A stretch of DNA of 64,000 nt from Paraspadella gotoi. Lineage: Eukaryota; Chaetognatha. The stretch lies in contig CM119271.1 of assembly GCA_051294375.1 (NCBI GenBank), forward strand, positions 14,824,770 to 14,888,769, written 5' to 3'. Position 1 is the first letter of the stretch. Every line of letters begins with the position of its first letter. The notes beneath the pieces were generated by a model. That model searched no databases. It saw nothing but the letters and a program-made list of their open reading frames with translations, and had not been told where the DNA came from. Below, piece after piece: positions 21,941-35,500 of this stretch. The translations under genes and the position numbers were made by a program.

Positions 21941-24900
21941 TCACATGACGGAACAGGATTTTTCGTTGGCTATGTGTGGGACTTTGCTGGCGACCTTCAA
22001 CTCTGTGGCTTCGTCGTCTTCGATGGCGCGTTCCTGATCGTCCATTTCGTGTACGAGCTCGTCTCGTTTGTTCACCAGCTAGGGATACACATTTTTAATT
22101 TATAACAATCCTCTTTTCCTAATTAAATTAATTGTTAAGAATTTAGTTTGACCATTAACCAACTTCATAAAGCTTTTTATCAAACAGGATGCTCCCGCAT
22201 GTCGTATTTTCGTATCAACAACGAACGACAACTCCACCCCCCCCCCGAACTCCACCTACCCACCGAATCTTCATCGCGATTCCCAGCAAACTCGGCCCAA
22301 ACCGAAAAAACTACCGAGGAATCTCTCCTTTCCGTTATCACCCCAATATGCAAATGAGAATTAAGCGACAGACTCACCGAAATCAATTCGCCAAGGAGCA
22401 ACTCCTCCCGCTTTTTCTGCGCTTCCGTCTTTTCCCAATCTTCCATCTTCATCATGACTCGGAGTTCGCGTTGCAGCATCTCGTAACGCCGCTCCAAGTC
22501 TTCCTCGCGCTCTGATAAATAAATAAACGTAAATAAATAATTGTCAGCATATCGTTTTCATCGTCGCCAGGTACTCTTCATCTTACCCAGAATGTTTAGC
22601 TGCATCTGCCTTCGAATGAGCGCGTTCTTTTTGTTGACAAGATCGAACCATTCTTGCATGTACTTCTCTTCCAGTTCTTTGCTCTGTTTTCCCTGCAAAT
22701 AACAGTGATTTCTTAAAAATCAGAAGAGCCACTTCTTCTTCCCGGCAGCGAGCCTCCAAAACCCCCACACCTGTTTATCCATGACCCTCCTCAGTTTCTT
22801 CTCGACCAACCAGGCCTGCCTGTCCACCATGGCCTGTTCCCTCTCCAAACTCTGCTGTTCGTTCATGATGTATTCGTTGGAAGTCTGAGGGAAATCCTCG
22901 AATTCGTCTTCGTCGTCGGCGCCGGATTTGGGAGAAACCAAGTGATCGAAGGACTTGAGTTTGGCGCCGCTCGTTTGGCGCCGAATTTGCGGCGCCACGG
23001 GTGATGCGGGCCCCTGACGCTGTTCCATGGCGACGCGGAGAGCTTGTCGAGTGATGAGAATGATTAGCCGACTCACTCAGTCTGTCTGTCTGTCTTCAAT
23101 CTCTCGCTCTCACCTTCGCTGTCGTCCGTGCCCAGCTTGGCCGCTGTGGTCGCCATGGCCACCGCCAGTTCCGGTCTCGTCAACATTATCCTCTTTAGCC
23201 TCAAGTCCGGCTTCGGCGCGGGTCCAGTCCCTTCCTCGGACCCGGCGCTCCCATCCTCTCGCCCACGGCGCGCCATTTCCTCTTTTCGGCGCCTAGCGCC
23301 TTCGCTAATAGCGCCGATTCCGGGAACTTCCGGTTTTCCGATTCCAGTCCTCGCCTCTTCGATCAGTCGGCGCGCGCGTTCGCGCAAAACCCTTTGACGC
23401 TCCGCCTCGTCGAGTTTGGTGGAGGAGGTCTGAAAAATGGATGAAAGAATGAATGACTACATGAATAAACGAATAAACTAACGAACGAATAAATAAATGA
23501 ATAAACTAATTAAAGAATGATTGAATCTATGAAAGGTTAATGAAATATAATGAATAATTAAACGAATTAAACCAAAAAATAAATTGACAAACGTCCCGCG
23601 ACTTGCCAACACCCTCAAACGAAAAGTCAACTCACCGACGACGTGGACGCCTCCGACGAGGGTGAGGGCGTCAATGGATTTATGGAGACGATTTCCGCGG
23701 TGCCGTTCATCGACGTCGCCGTCTCCGCGCGCAAAGCCGCGTCCTTCCGCGCCTGGACATAATTAAGATTATTTCTGGATTATTTCTAGCTAAAACTCCA
23801 GACTTTCCCCCCTCCCTCCCCCCGAAGAATCAAGTTATTAACCTGCTCCAGCAACATCCTGGCTCGCTCCTTCAGCTCCTGCTGCCTCGTCTTCGGGTCG
23901 CCCTTCGCCTCTTCCGACAGGAACGAAGTGTAGCTTTTGCTCATGGACACGAAGGCCTGATGAGGAGAAGTTGAAAATAGTATTCAACTTTGAAAAATTG
24001 AAGAGATCGAGAGACAAATGGGCCAGTATCCAAAATATCGAGAGACAAATGGGTGAGGATCCAACCTTGGGTCGATCCGGTTTCTTTCTCCCCGGAGGAG
24101 TCGATCTCTCTTTGCCCGATTTCTCCGCACCATCGTCTTCGCCCGCCGAATCGGCGTCGTCTCTGCTTCCTCTCCTCTCTTCTCTCTCCTTCCTTCTTTC
24201 CTCCTTTTCTTTTCTTTTCCTCCGTCGCTCCTCGCGACGAACCTCCTTCTCAGTCTCGGCGAGTTTAGATTCTGATCGGGGAAGAGAAAAAGGAGTAAGA
24301 ACTAATGGGAGAAATAAAAAGAAGGAAAAGAAAAAAAGAAAAAATAGAGGAGAAGAAGACGAGGCTATGATCGACTAGCGGTTTCTCAAAATGAAAAATC
24401 TGCGATGGCGTCAACAATGAACATGAGCAAAGTTAAGGATACGTATTGAAATAACAAGTTTGAGCAAACAATGTCGGATCTGCCTACGATAATTAAGTGG
24501 TAATTAGCTAATCAGATGATAAATCACGATAATTCTTTCAATTTTCGACCCTAACTGATCATAACAGATCATACTGTGGTTGTATATTCAAACCACCTCA
24601 CCTCCACGATCGTTCAGCCAATACCATTGGGATTAAACTGAACTGTTACTATGGTACAAACAAATAATTTTTTAACTATTATTATTTTTTAAACTTGCAT
24701 TATTTTTTAAAACTTGCATTATTTTTTTCACTTGCATCAGTTTTTTAACCTGCATCATTTTTTCAACTTGGATCATTTTTTCACTTTAATTAAATAATTA
24801 ATCAATTATTTAATGAAAATATTAATAAGTAAGCATAAATAATAAAAATTCAAGTCAACTTGACTTTGGTTTTTTTCATGCAAACTCATTTCCACTCCTT

Positions 24901-27900
24901 GATTCCATCGGAACTTTATGTCCTGCTCAATTACACACTTTCCTAACTAGACACAAAATTTTATCTCATTCTATTCATCCAATTATGATTAATTCGAATA
25001 ATTATGGGTTAAAATTAGTAAAAAGATTCATGTAAATGTGACTTATGTTTTTTTTCCATTTAAACCCTTTTCCACTCGCACGATTCCATCGAAACTATAT
25101 CCAGCTCAATCACACACTTTCCTAACCACACATAAAATCTTATTCCAATCCATCCATCCAATCACGAGTAATTGCAGGTTTTTGCTAAGTGGGGACGGAC
25201 AGACAGATGGACATTTTTTTAAATAATTTATCATAATTCGATATTCTGATATGATAAAAATGNNNNNNNNNNNAAGTGAATTATAGAGTCGGAATCTGCT
25301 GATAAGCGGATTCAACTAAAAATCGAAAAAGAGGCTTTATATTATTATTACAATACTAAAATTAATAACCCAATTTACCACNNNNNNNNNNATATTCTGA
25401 TATAATAAAAATGATTTACCGACAAAATTTAGGGGTGGGACCAACGGACCGACAAAGTGAATTATAGAGTCGGAATCTGCTGATAAGCGGATTCGACTAA
25501 AAATCGAAAAAGAGGTTTATATATATAACATATATTATTATTACAATACTAAAATTAGTAACCCAATTTACCACCACCATTAATTTGTTATATCTGGTTT
25601 CTGAAAATCAATTGTGAGCGAAGAAAAATATAAAACAGTTTTAAATTTCTATTGTTAAGGCCTAATAAGTTTCCAATTATTCTTTTTTTTTTTCAGCTTA
25701 CGTTTCTCGAACTCTCAAAAAAAATTTGCAATCGCACTGTGATGATAAATAAACAGAAGATATCCGTGATTTCATGACGTATTAAAAAAATAAAAATCAT
25801 GTGACAATGAAGTTTTAGGCTTTAACTAAAAGTTGGTTATTAAAGAACCAAAGGCGAAACAATCTGACCACATTATGCAAATTTGATTAAAGAAATGGAT
25901 GAGAATAAAGTCACATTGACTCACCCTCGTTCTCTTGCTTTCCGGTCGGCGTTATGGTCGGCTTGACGACCGGTTGGAAGTGCGAGGCGGAACCGTTGGC
26001 GGAAGTTGTCATGGCGGGCGACTGGACAAAAAGAATGTGATTGGGTATAAGAGAGAGAGAGATGTTGAACACAAACTCTCGTTGTAATCCGTCTATCTTA
26101 TTTAGAGATCTTATTTAGAGATAGAGAGAGAGACTCACTGGATCTCCAGAAAATCTCTTAGTTACGACTTCGTAAGTGTCTTCGATGGAAGATTCTTTTT
26201 TGAGCGTCGGCGCTGAATTCGTCGTCGTCGTCGTCTGTTGAATCGAAGAAGCGTCAACGTCATCGTCGTTGTCGTCGTCGCTGGCGAAAGGATCCATAAA
26301 TTGTTTCCGCGTCATCGAGTTGTTCGAACGAGAAGTCGATTCTCCGTTGGCGACGGGCGACGCCTCTTTAGCCAAGCCCGCTCCACCGCTTCCGCTCCTG
26401 CGCCCGCTCCCGTACATCTCACGGGCGATGGCGCGGTCAAAGGCGCGGTCCAACGTCCGGTCGTTGGAATCGCCCGCCATCGAGTAGGTCGACGCCGTCG
26501 GATTCGTCTCTAGTTGCTTCACTTCCAACTCTTTGCCCGTGAAGCGCGCCCTGCGGGAGGGGGGGGAGGGAGAGAGAAAAAGAGAGAGAAAAATAGAGAG
26601 ATCACTCTCCGTTCTCATCGCCTATTAGTTAGGGGGAACGCAGGATTCGCCCCTTAACAAGTGCACAAGTGAGCAACAACTAGATAGGCTCCTTAATCCT
26701 TACCTGAGTTGATAAAGGTAAGTCATGATCATAAGTTTGTCGGGGACGGATAGCAGCACCATGTCCGATGGTTCTATTAGGCGAGGGATGCCCTCGTGTT
26801 TCGCCGCGAGGTCAAAGACCAATTTGCAGTTGCCTTTGATGTCGCGCGGGGAGAGAACGTCGAAATCTGAAAGGAGAGAAGAATTAGACCCGCGACCATG
26901 AGGTGATAAACTCGATATCTCTATCGCTCAAAATTTCAGCTATCGAAAGATCATGCTCATTATAAATTACAAATAAATCTAATTTACAAAAGACGGAATT
27001 GATACAATATGAAACGATAAGAGAATCTTATTTAATAATTACGACTATTGTTGTCAAAAAACATCATCTTAAACAAAACTCCATAAAAGAAAAATATGAA
27101 CTTTCACAAAACGCTATAATATGCAAATGATATTTTAACTCACCTAGCAAATCCGGTCGAAATCTATGCAGTATGGCGCAAAATGCCAACCCGTTCCTGA
27201 AGGAGGTGGTGTAGTTGGTGATCTTGACGCCCTTGTAATTCGCCGTGGCTTCTTTGCACCAATTGAGGAGATCGGAAGAGGGCGTGTTCTCTTCTTTCTT
27301 CGCTCTTCTCTCTCGTTCTTCTTTTTCCTTCTCTCTCTTCTTCCTTTCCTTTTCCTCCTTCTCTCTTTTTTCCTTTTCCTCCCTCTCTCTCTCCTCGCTC
27401 CTCTCTTTCCTCTCCCTACTCCTCGACCTCGATCCTCCCTCCTGCTCCCTCGTCCGTCTCAAAGGCACGCGGGCGTCGTTGCCTCGGCTGAAGTCCCTCA
27501 TTCCGACGAGAACGTCGAGATCCTCGTCGCTCGGCGTCTTCGGCGACTCGACGCCGCGCTTCGTCGGCGCCACGCCGGTCCAACGCGGGGGCGACGACGA
27601 CGAGTGGACGCCGAGACGCGGGCGAGCCGAAGGCCGCGCGGGAACGACGTTTCCGTTGAGGGCGTCGACGTTGGAATCCTGGGCGGAGTCGACGGAGCGA
27701 GTCGAGGGTTTCGACAGGTTGATCTCGATGCCTTTCTTGTAGGTGGGAGGCTTACCGGCTGGGAAGGGAGTAAGTACAATGGTTGGTCATTATTCAAAGG
27801 ATCAAAGGAGTCGCGACTTGATTAAGTATAGATAAATCTCTACCTTCTAACTTTGTTTAATGTTGTTATTTTCCATTGGCAAAACTACAATTAATTTACC

Positions 27901-29066
27901 ACTGATCGATGCTATTAGGATATCCCCTCCCTCCTACATATTATTTAAATTTTAATTTTATTTGACTTATTTAAGAATGAACTAACTTGTACTTTCGTCT
28001 CCTCTTCTCTCCATCCTCCGATTATCCACTCCTCTCTCCGCAGCCGCCATCCGCCCCGCCGCTCGGTTGTCCAGCCGCGGCGACGCAGGAGGCTTCGGCG
28101 CCGATCGTTTCTTGGGAGACGGAGAAGGCGGCGCCGGTGGGCGCGGCGGTCGAGGAGTCGTGATGGGCTCGAGCGTGATGGTGACGCCGTCAGCGTCTTC
28201 GTCTTCGTCGTCGAAAGGATTGAGACTAGATTCTCTCTCGTCCTCGAAAGGATTGAGGGAGTGAGTGGAGGGCCGTCGATTGGCGGCGGCAGCGGCAGCC
28301 GAAGCGGTCGGCCCGGGCGGCGGACGTTGTGGGCGCGATCCTTGCGGCGGCGGCGGCGAAGGCGAGGGTCGACGCGGAAGTGTGGAAGGTCGAGGAGGAG
28401 AAGGAGACGGTCGACGAGGAAGAGTTGAAGGACGTGAAGGAGAAGGCGATGGAGGACGACGAGGCAGAGTGGCGGGTCGCGCGGGAGACTGGCGCTGTTG
28501 TCTCGATCCCGCATTGGGCGGCGGCGGAGACGGCGAAGGGCGTCTACGTCGCGGAGAAGGCAACGGCGATTCGGCGGGAGAACGACGAGGCGACGCCGCC
28601 GGAGACCGCCGCGGAAAAGTGGCGGAGGATCCCGGCGGCGGGCCGGAGGATGAAGAACGCCGCGTTCGTGGCGGCGTCGATGGCGGGAGAATGGCGGAAG
28701 AAGAGGCAAGAGGTGCGGCGGCGGCGGCGGCGTCGAAGGCAGCGGCGCGAGAGACGCGAGGAGATTTAGAGCGAGAGTCGGACAAATCCTCTTCCTCCAT
28801 GTCTTCGGCGAAAGGGTTCGTCTCGACAAAGGCGCCTCCTGGTAGGGGAAAAGAACCCATGTCATTTTGTATATTTTTAAACTTCTAAACAAAGCAAAAA
28901 ATATTTTATTTTATGAATAGAATTGTTAAACATATGAAGAAACTGACCATCGCTGTCGTCGGCTTCTTTGAAAGGAGACTGGGCGTTGGAAGGACTTAGA
29001 GCAAACTCATCGTTCTCGTCAAAGCTGAAAAGGGGAGAGTTGTGTGTGTGTGTGTGTGGAGAGAAG

Positions 29067-29128
<62 letters not shown>

Positions 29129-30690
29129 GACAGAGAGAGAGACAGACACGCCGTCAACACTCACGTCTTCTTCAAGTCCGACACGGCGTTGCGCAGCTCG
29201 TCCCTGGCTCTCTCCTTCTCCGCGGCGTCGGCTGCGGCGGTGGCTGCGTCCTCATCCTCCTCATTGAAGTCGGCGGCTTCGATGTCGTCGAGGTCGTCGA
29301 GTCTCCCGACGTCGGAGAATCCGGGCATCGACATTAGGGATGCGATCGACTGCATGTCGTCGTCCGTGGCTTTGCCCTCTCTGAAAAGGGGGGAGGGGGA
29401 AGGAGGGGGAGGTGGAGGGGGAGGAGAGGGGGAGGTGGAGGGGGAAAGGAGAAGGGGAGGTGGATGGAGGGAAGGAGAGGGGGAAGGTGGAGGTGGAGGG
29501 GGGAAAGGAGAGGGGGAAAAGGAAGGCCGAGGAGAGGAGGAGTTAAGGGAGAAGAGAAAGTAAATATTAATTCAAAATCCATTCAACAAAAATTTAATCG
29601 AAATCCGAAAACAATAAATAAACTGAACTAAACGAAATTAAGAAAAAAAAAAGTCTTTCCCATTCAAATCCAATAACCGCGATCTTTCTCTTTGGTTTTT
29701 TTTTTTGTTTTTTTTTTTTAAAGATCAGGGAAGAAAATAATGAACAAATAAGCAATTCATCGATTAAAAAGTCAATAATTATAAATCTATCTACAAATAC
29801 AGTTCCTACCTGATAAAAAGGCAGGAGAGGGTGAGTTGCAGATAACCCGACACGACTTTCTTCGATCCCGGCTTCAATTTAATCTTGAGCTCGGACTGAG
29901 ACGGAATGGGCGTGGCAAACGGTGCCATGTCGATCGGCGCCGAACACAACACCTTTCGTCGTCCCTTGGCGTCTTCGTCCTCGATCACAAAATGCCAAAC
30001 CTTGAATGCGGAAAAAGGGGGGCGTGGGGAAAATAAGATTAAATCTTTTAATCTCATTTGCATAAAGCCGTGTATTTATTAAGTATCGACGGATTTTTAT
30101 TCGGTTGCTTTAGAAGTTTAATAGAATTATTTTGCATCGATTAATAGTCATTTTAAATTTAGATATGATTGTGAGATAAATATTGAACAATTATTATACT
30201 CAATCAAAACAGGAAAACGTGCAAATAAGATTGCGGGACGCAATCTCGTTTGGAATTCTCCACAAATTTCTCCGCTTCAAACAAAGAACCTTCTCCTCGT
30301 AGGCTGTGGCCTTGGGGTCCTGAAAGAGCGTGACCATGATCTCCACGCTCTCGGGCACGGGCCACACAGCGAGGCCGCGGTAGGGGTTTTGAATCGTGGG
30401 CTGCCAAGCCATCGGCTCCGAAGTCTTGCGACGGGATCGTCTCGTCCACACCACGCAGAGCTTGTTGGGCTGCCAGTTCTTCGTGCATTCCACCATCAGT
30501 TCCTGGAGCGATTTAGCGACGAGGGTTAGCAATTGCTTGGTAACTTTAGCAAGCTTTGATTCTAACGTTTAATGATAGGTAATTGGGTCTAGCCACCACT
30601 ATAGTGACGCTTCACCTGGTAGGAGGCAGTGAACTGATACTTGGCCGCCTTCTTTCCCACCCGTTGGAGTCGCTTCCAGACGGAACTCAT
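21941..30690 (-). CDS. EHBP1: EH domain-binding protein 1
   Basis: Eighteen exons join in phase to 1437 residues: 30690-30616, 30502-30290, 30000-29810, 29380-29165, 29024-28948, 28838-27987, 27758-27144, 26866-26704, 26550-26139, 26021-25925, 24271-24066, 23956-23843, 23752-23636, 23429-23114, 23042-22771, 22692-22587, 22511-22378 and 22078-21941. EHBP1 links EHD proteins and Rab8/Rab10 to actin during endocytic recycling. Domains in order: an N-terminal C2 domain ([40 protein letters not shown]); three NPF motifs for EH domains in exons 5-6 (TNPFAED, LNPFEDE, LNPFDDE); and a proline-rich stretch. Next come an Arg/Glu/Lys-rich helix, a calponin-homology domain ([20 protein letters not shown] to YLYQLRARFTG), and a C-terminal bMERB Rab-binding domain ([51 protein letters not shown]). 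The protein ends CSVM, a CaaX prenylation box as in the human protein (CVLQ). Confidence 0.96.
24440..25510 (+). mobile_element. Non-autonomous DNA-transposon-like repeat, copy A
   Basis: The left part contains AAGTTTGAGCAAACAATGTC and CTGCCTACGATAATTAAG. The right end is a hairpin, GTCGGAATCTGCTGATAAG paired with CGGATTCGAC. Between them are the family's CATTTTTTCAACTTGCAT-type stretches and a GGACGGACAGACAGATGGAC run. Two N gaps (25263-25273, 25382-25391) flank a near-duplicate of the right end, so the interior is unreliable. It lies in the EHBP1 intron between exons 10 and 11. I see no transposase. Confidence 0.6.
29040..29150. repeat. GT/GA compound microsatellite
   Basis: A (GT)n run followed by a long (GA)n run with CAGAGA interruptions, inside the EHBP1 intron between exons 4 and 5. 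The translated RERERE and SLSLSL frames on both strands are artefacts of this repeat. Confidence 0.95.
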
Positions 30691-32516
30691 TTTCAACGGA
30701 TGCAGAGATCATCTACAAGGCGGCATTATTAATTTTTAACCAATGAGAGGATGTATATATCACTGATCATCTTTTATATCAGCGATATCCTCCATCCTTT
30801 TTTTTTTTGGTCCCAAATTATCATTCCATCGTTTGTAATTTGTTTAATGTTTATTAAGCCTCTACTTAGGTACTTTAACACAGCGCGATCTGCAAGAAAA
30901 AAAAACAAAACGCATTTGTAAATAAAAACGAATAACAGAGAAAAATATTGAGTATGAATACATTAGAGAAAAAAATTTTGAGACAGAGAGACTCAACGAT
31001 TAATCAGTAAAAAGAATAAATTCGATGAAATAAAAAGAGAAAAAAAAGTTTTAATTTATTTTATAATTAATAATTATTAATTAATTAATTATATTTTTGA
31101 ACGACAAAAAAAGGCCCCCACTTCAAACGACCACCACCCAAATTGTTTGCTGCTATATCAACTATATACCTTTCAAACATAATATGTGAAGATAATTATA
31201 TAATGGTTAGGTTATACAAATTCAAACAAAACGGAAACAAAAAAGGAAAAAGTTAGAAAAATTAATCTAAACAAATAACTCTTTGTCAAAAAGACAGTGA
31301 AGAGCGTCGGATAAGTAAGGAACTGTAAATCTATGAACTAACATCTAATTTATAAGGCTACTTTTACGGTTTTCGTAAGGCTAAACCCTTGAACTGTTTA
31401 ACATTTAAATTCTTAAAAATCAACATCTAATTAGTTAAGATCAACATCTAAAATCATGATTTTTTTTTTGCGTACGCTATAATCGATGAATTAATATTAC
31501 TTGAGGCAAGAAGCAAATCCAACCAGAGAGAGAGGGAGAAAGAGAGGGAGAAAGAGAGAGAGAGAGAGCGCGAGAGAGGGGTATACGATCAAAGTCATCA
31601 CATTAGTGCTGCAAACAACAAAATGAAAGCTCATAAAATCTTACTAATCGACGAGGATGAAAAGATCGTGAGAAAAGGTTGAAAATTGGGATTTATTCGG
31701 CTTCTCATCCACGTCGATATACGTATTGTGCTAAAAACGAGTGCGTCAAAAAAATACTATAGCCTAAAGGGAAGTTCGCTGATTAAATTCATGATTAATG
31801 ATTAAATTCATCGCTGAGAATCCGATTCCTCCAGACAAAAAATAACTATTTGGAAGACGGTGACAAAAATAATTTACTAAGAAAACAATTCCAAAAAAAA
31901 TCTCAAAATGCAGAGATTTTTCTACTAAAAATATTTTCCCCGAAAAGTATAAGTTAAGCACCGAAACTCGAAAAATTCATAAATAAAACGGTTTTGGTTT
32001 TTTGGAGTAAACCGATGAGGATGTTTCTAAGAAAAGCAACATTGAATCCCGCATACGACCGAAGCGGCGAGAACAAAGAAAAGCTAAAGTTAATATTAAT
32101 CATTAATATTAATCATTAGGCTGCGATTATTGGTCATTTTCATCAATCAAGTCAAATCAAATTACAATTGAAAAAAAAACAAAAAACACGAAGCCTCGAA
32201 ATAAAGCAAAATACCGACGTCAGTTTAAACGAGGTACATGAATCAACTGTGATTTTTAGGAAACGATCACAGATCAACTGTGACCGGTCTCAAACCGTTG
32301 GCCGTTAACCCGCTAGCCTTGTTATCCGTTAACTCATTTGCACGAAGCGCAAAAATAAAAACCCTGAGAACTTATATGTATCTCTCTACAGAAGACCGTT
32401 TTGAAAAAAATTATTCTCAAAGACAAAGAAAACTACTTCACTTTCCCTTATTAAAAAGAGACTAATGCTGTTTTATATTTTCTAAATCATCACCTTCAAA
32501 ATTAAATCCCTCTTTT
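30691..32516. other. Intergenic, EHBP1 upstream region
   Basis: A 1.8-kb AT-rich spacer, the longest in the window. It contains a GAGA-rich tract at about 31520-31580 and poly-A runs, and shows no coding frame. The EHBP1 promoter should lie at its left end. Confidence 0.55.
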
Positions 32517-35500
32517 TTAAATCTGAAATTTCGAGACCATCTGCTTGACCCAACCCTTCTCCGGCGATTCCTCATCCTCTTCCCTTCTCTCCTCTTCCTC
32601 TTCCCCCTCGTTCCTCGTCAAATACGCGCTACGAATCTCGAAAGGCTTCGTCCTCTCTTTCTCCGAGATTCGAATCGTGCATCCAATGTCTCCCTCAGTC
32701 GCTCGACGACAAACGACTCCCATCTTTTTATCCGACTTCCTCCAACTCTGAGCCAAAAAGATGGAGCCTTCGGAGACGGCCGATTCCGAGGCGATCGATC
32801 CCGTCCATCCCGTCATCCTTCCTCCTTCGTCCCTCCCCGCCGATCCGCCGATCAAAGCTCTCCTCCTTTCCTCCACCGACTTGGATTCTTCTCCTCGACC
32901 GATCGACTCCACGCTGCGTCGATTTCCCGGGCGCCTCTCGTACTCGGCGCTGCGTGCCAATTGACGCATTTTCTGCTGAATGACGGGCGAGGTGACGCGA
33001 CGGGGCTTGCCGCGTGCCAACGCTACGCGAGCCGGTTCGAGGGACTTGGCGCGGCGGACGCAGAGACGCTGCGGAGTGGAGGCTGCGGCCGCGGTGGGGG
33101 AGAGGGAGAGAAGTTTGGATCGATGAAACTTATCGATGGGACGAGAGACACGGTCCGTCGAATCGTAGCGCGAAGAGGCGCGATTTCCTCCGGCGTCGGC
33201 GTCATCGCTGAAGATCCCGGACTCTCGGCAGCCGAGATCGTCGTCGAGGAGACTTCCACCGGAAGTGGCGTCGCTCTCGAATTCGAGACAAGTCTCCAGG
33301 TGGCGCTCATAGAACTCGTCGTCCTCTTCGACCAGCGTCGGGTTGCTGCCCGCGTTGAGGCGGTTGATCTGCGATGCTGTCAAGTCCGCGCCAACGACGG
33401 CCGCTTCGTGAAAGGTGAAGGAGGCATGGCCCTAAAGGAAAGTGGCAAATTAAAGATTTAGAGGCACAATGAAATATGATAAGTTGCCCAGAATGCCCCC
33501 TCACTGGCTCTCACGTCATAGTTTTAGAAACTAAAGCTTTTTACCTTTGAGATGCTGTTCAAAATATTTATCCTCCCTTCTCCATAAAACTTTCCGTTAA
33601 CTAACCGAATCGCGATTGTCCCACGCGGCGTCCCCGTTCCTCTCCCGGCGTCGACCGGAAGTGGATACGGCGTCGATGACGAGCGGACTGACGATCACCG
33701 GCGCCGGAACGTCCTTCCCGGAGACGATGGACTCGTAGAGGGAGCCGTGCGCTCTAGAAGAGCCGTCCAGTAGTGGATCGGCCATTCGGGCGCCGATGAG
33801 TTCCAACTTGCTGAATTCTCCTCCTCCCCAGCCAGCGCCGGGTTTGGCGGCGGCGGCTTCGGACTTGCGACGAGGCAAAGCAGTTTCGAGAGTGGCTTTG
33901 GTGAGAGTGATGGTCACGTTGTTTGAGGCGACGGAGGACGCGGGTTCCGATGCTGAAGTCGACTTTCCTTCAATACGTTCGTCGATCATTGACACCGGAC
34001 GAGAGAGCAGAGAGGCTTTGAGTTTGAGAGTCGGCGACTCCGTCACCACGCCGGGCGGCGGCCGACGAGACGGCGACGGCAAAGACGCCTTTCGCGCCCG
34101 CGGTAGACGCGCCTTTAGATTAGAGACGGCGACGCGAAAGGATCCGACGAGGCGTTCCGACGACGCCGAGGCGACGACGGTGCACTCGCTTTCCTCATCG
34201 CCCTCTGGCGGCGGCGTAGATTCCGATAGAGTTCCCGACGCGGCGCTGCGGTCTCCACGCGGCGCCGGATTGAAGGAAGACGCGAGGAAAGACTGCGAGG
34301 CGGCGCGAACTTTTGGTGGAAGCTTGGGAGGCGGTTGGCGGATCGAGTGGGAAGAGGAAGATTTTTCGAAGGCGTCGATTCGTCGTTTGACTTTTGATCG
34401 GAAATTTGGATCCGAAATTTGATTTCCGTTTGTTGACTGGGATCGAGAGACGGAGGGGTTGAATCTGGCATCAGTGGCGTCGCTGACCTGATCACAGGAA
34501 AAATACACAAAATAAATACAAACAATATAGATTGATTCAATAAATAAGCTATCTCGTTCCTATTTTTTGCGAGCTATGCTGGGTTCATGACTCCATTCAA
34601 CAAAAAAGTTAAGAACATAGCAAGATCTAGCAGGTTTTCAATCAAAATTTTCAGTCTCGTTGAGAACCTAGCTTCCCTAATCCCTATCGATGTTTTATGA
34701 AATGTTTTGTATTAGAAAGAAGACTAATAATAAAGGATAAACCTATTTGTTATTCTCGTTTTTTTTTCAGGCTAACATTCTCACCCCCACCTGTTCGTCC
34801 GCCTTCACCGATTCTTCCTCCCTCGTCTTGACGCGACGCTTGAGGCCGAAACTCGACTTCCTCTTTACGACCTTGAAGGAGAGAGACTCTGGCGTCGAGA
34901 TTGTCAGATCATCGGAACAAGACACCGACGCCGGAATCGATCCGGCAAAAGAGGCCGGATCCGACGGCGGAACGGCGTCCTCGTCTCTGGCGGATCGAAA
35001 AAACGCCGACTGTCGGTTCCACACGAGGCGATTGGTGGGCGAATCTCGTCGATCCGGAGCGCCGAGGGAGAATCTCCGTCTCAAGGATGAAGACGACTTG
35101 GGCGGAGATTTGGGCAAAGTGTTGCGGACGACGCCGCCGCGATGGAGCAGGGGGGCGTCTGGCGTCGCTTCCAAGATCTTTGAGGGTCGACCTTTGGTAG
35201 GGTCGGAAACTCGTGGCGTCGGAGTGGACGTGGCGCTTTGGGTTCTCTCGCTCTCATCTTTCTCTGCTTCACTGGCTTTGATATGGCGCAATTCGTCTGA
35301 AGGCACTGCAGCAACAGTAGCGGCGTCGCGGCGTTCCAAAGCCACGTAACCAGCGTCTTCGGCATCGTCCTCATCTGCGCTTCCGTCCGACTCGGTCGAG
35401 ACTTCATAGTCGTCGTTGCGCGAGCGAATTCTGATTAACCTGCGATAATCATATGATTTACAAATACAATTTGCATACTGTAGTCAGAGGTAAGAATTAT

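Noticed and set aside
28265-28888. 207-codon Gly/Glu/Arg-rich frame on the + strand
   Set aside because: Shadow of the Pro/Ser/Arg-rich EHBP1 exon 6. That exon's own frame carries NPF motifs and joins in phase on both sides.
29042-29563. Open frames rich in RERERE or SLSLSL
   Set aside because: Produced by GA/CT microsatellites and purine-rich introns, which lack stops on both strands.
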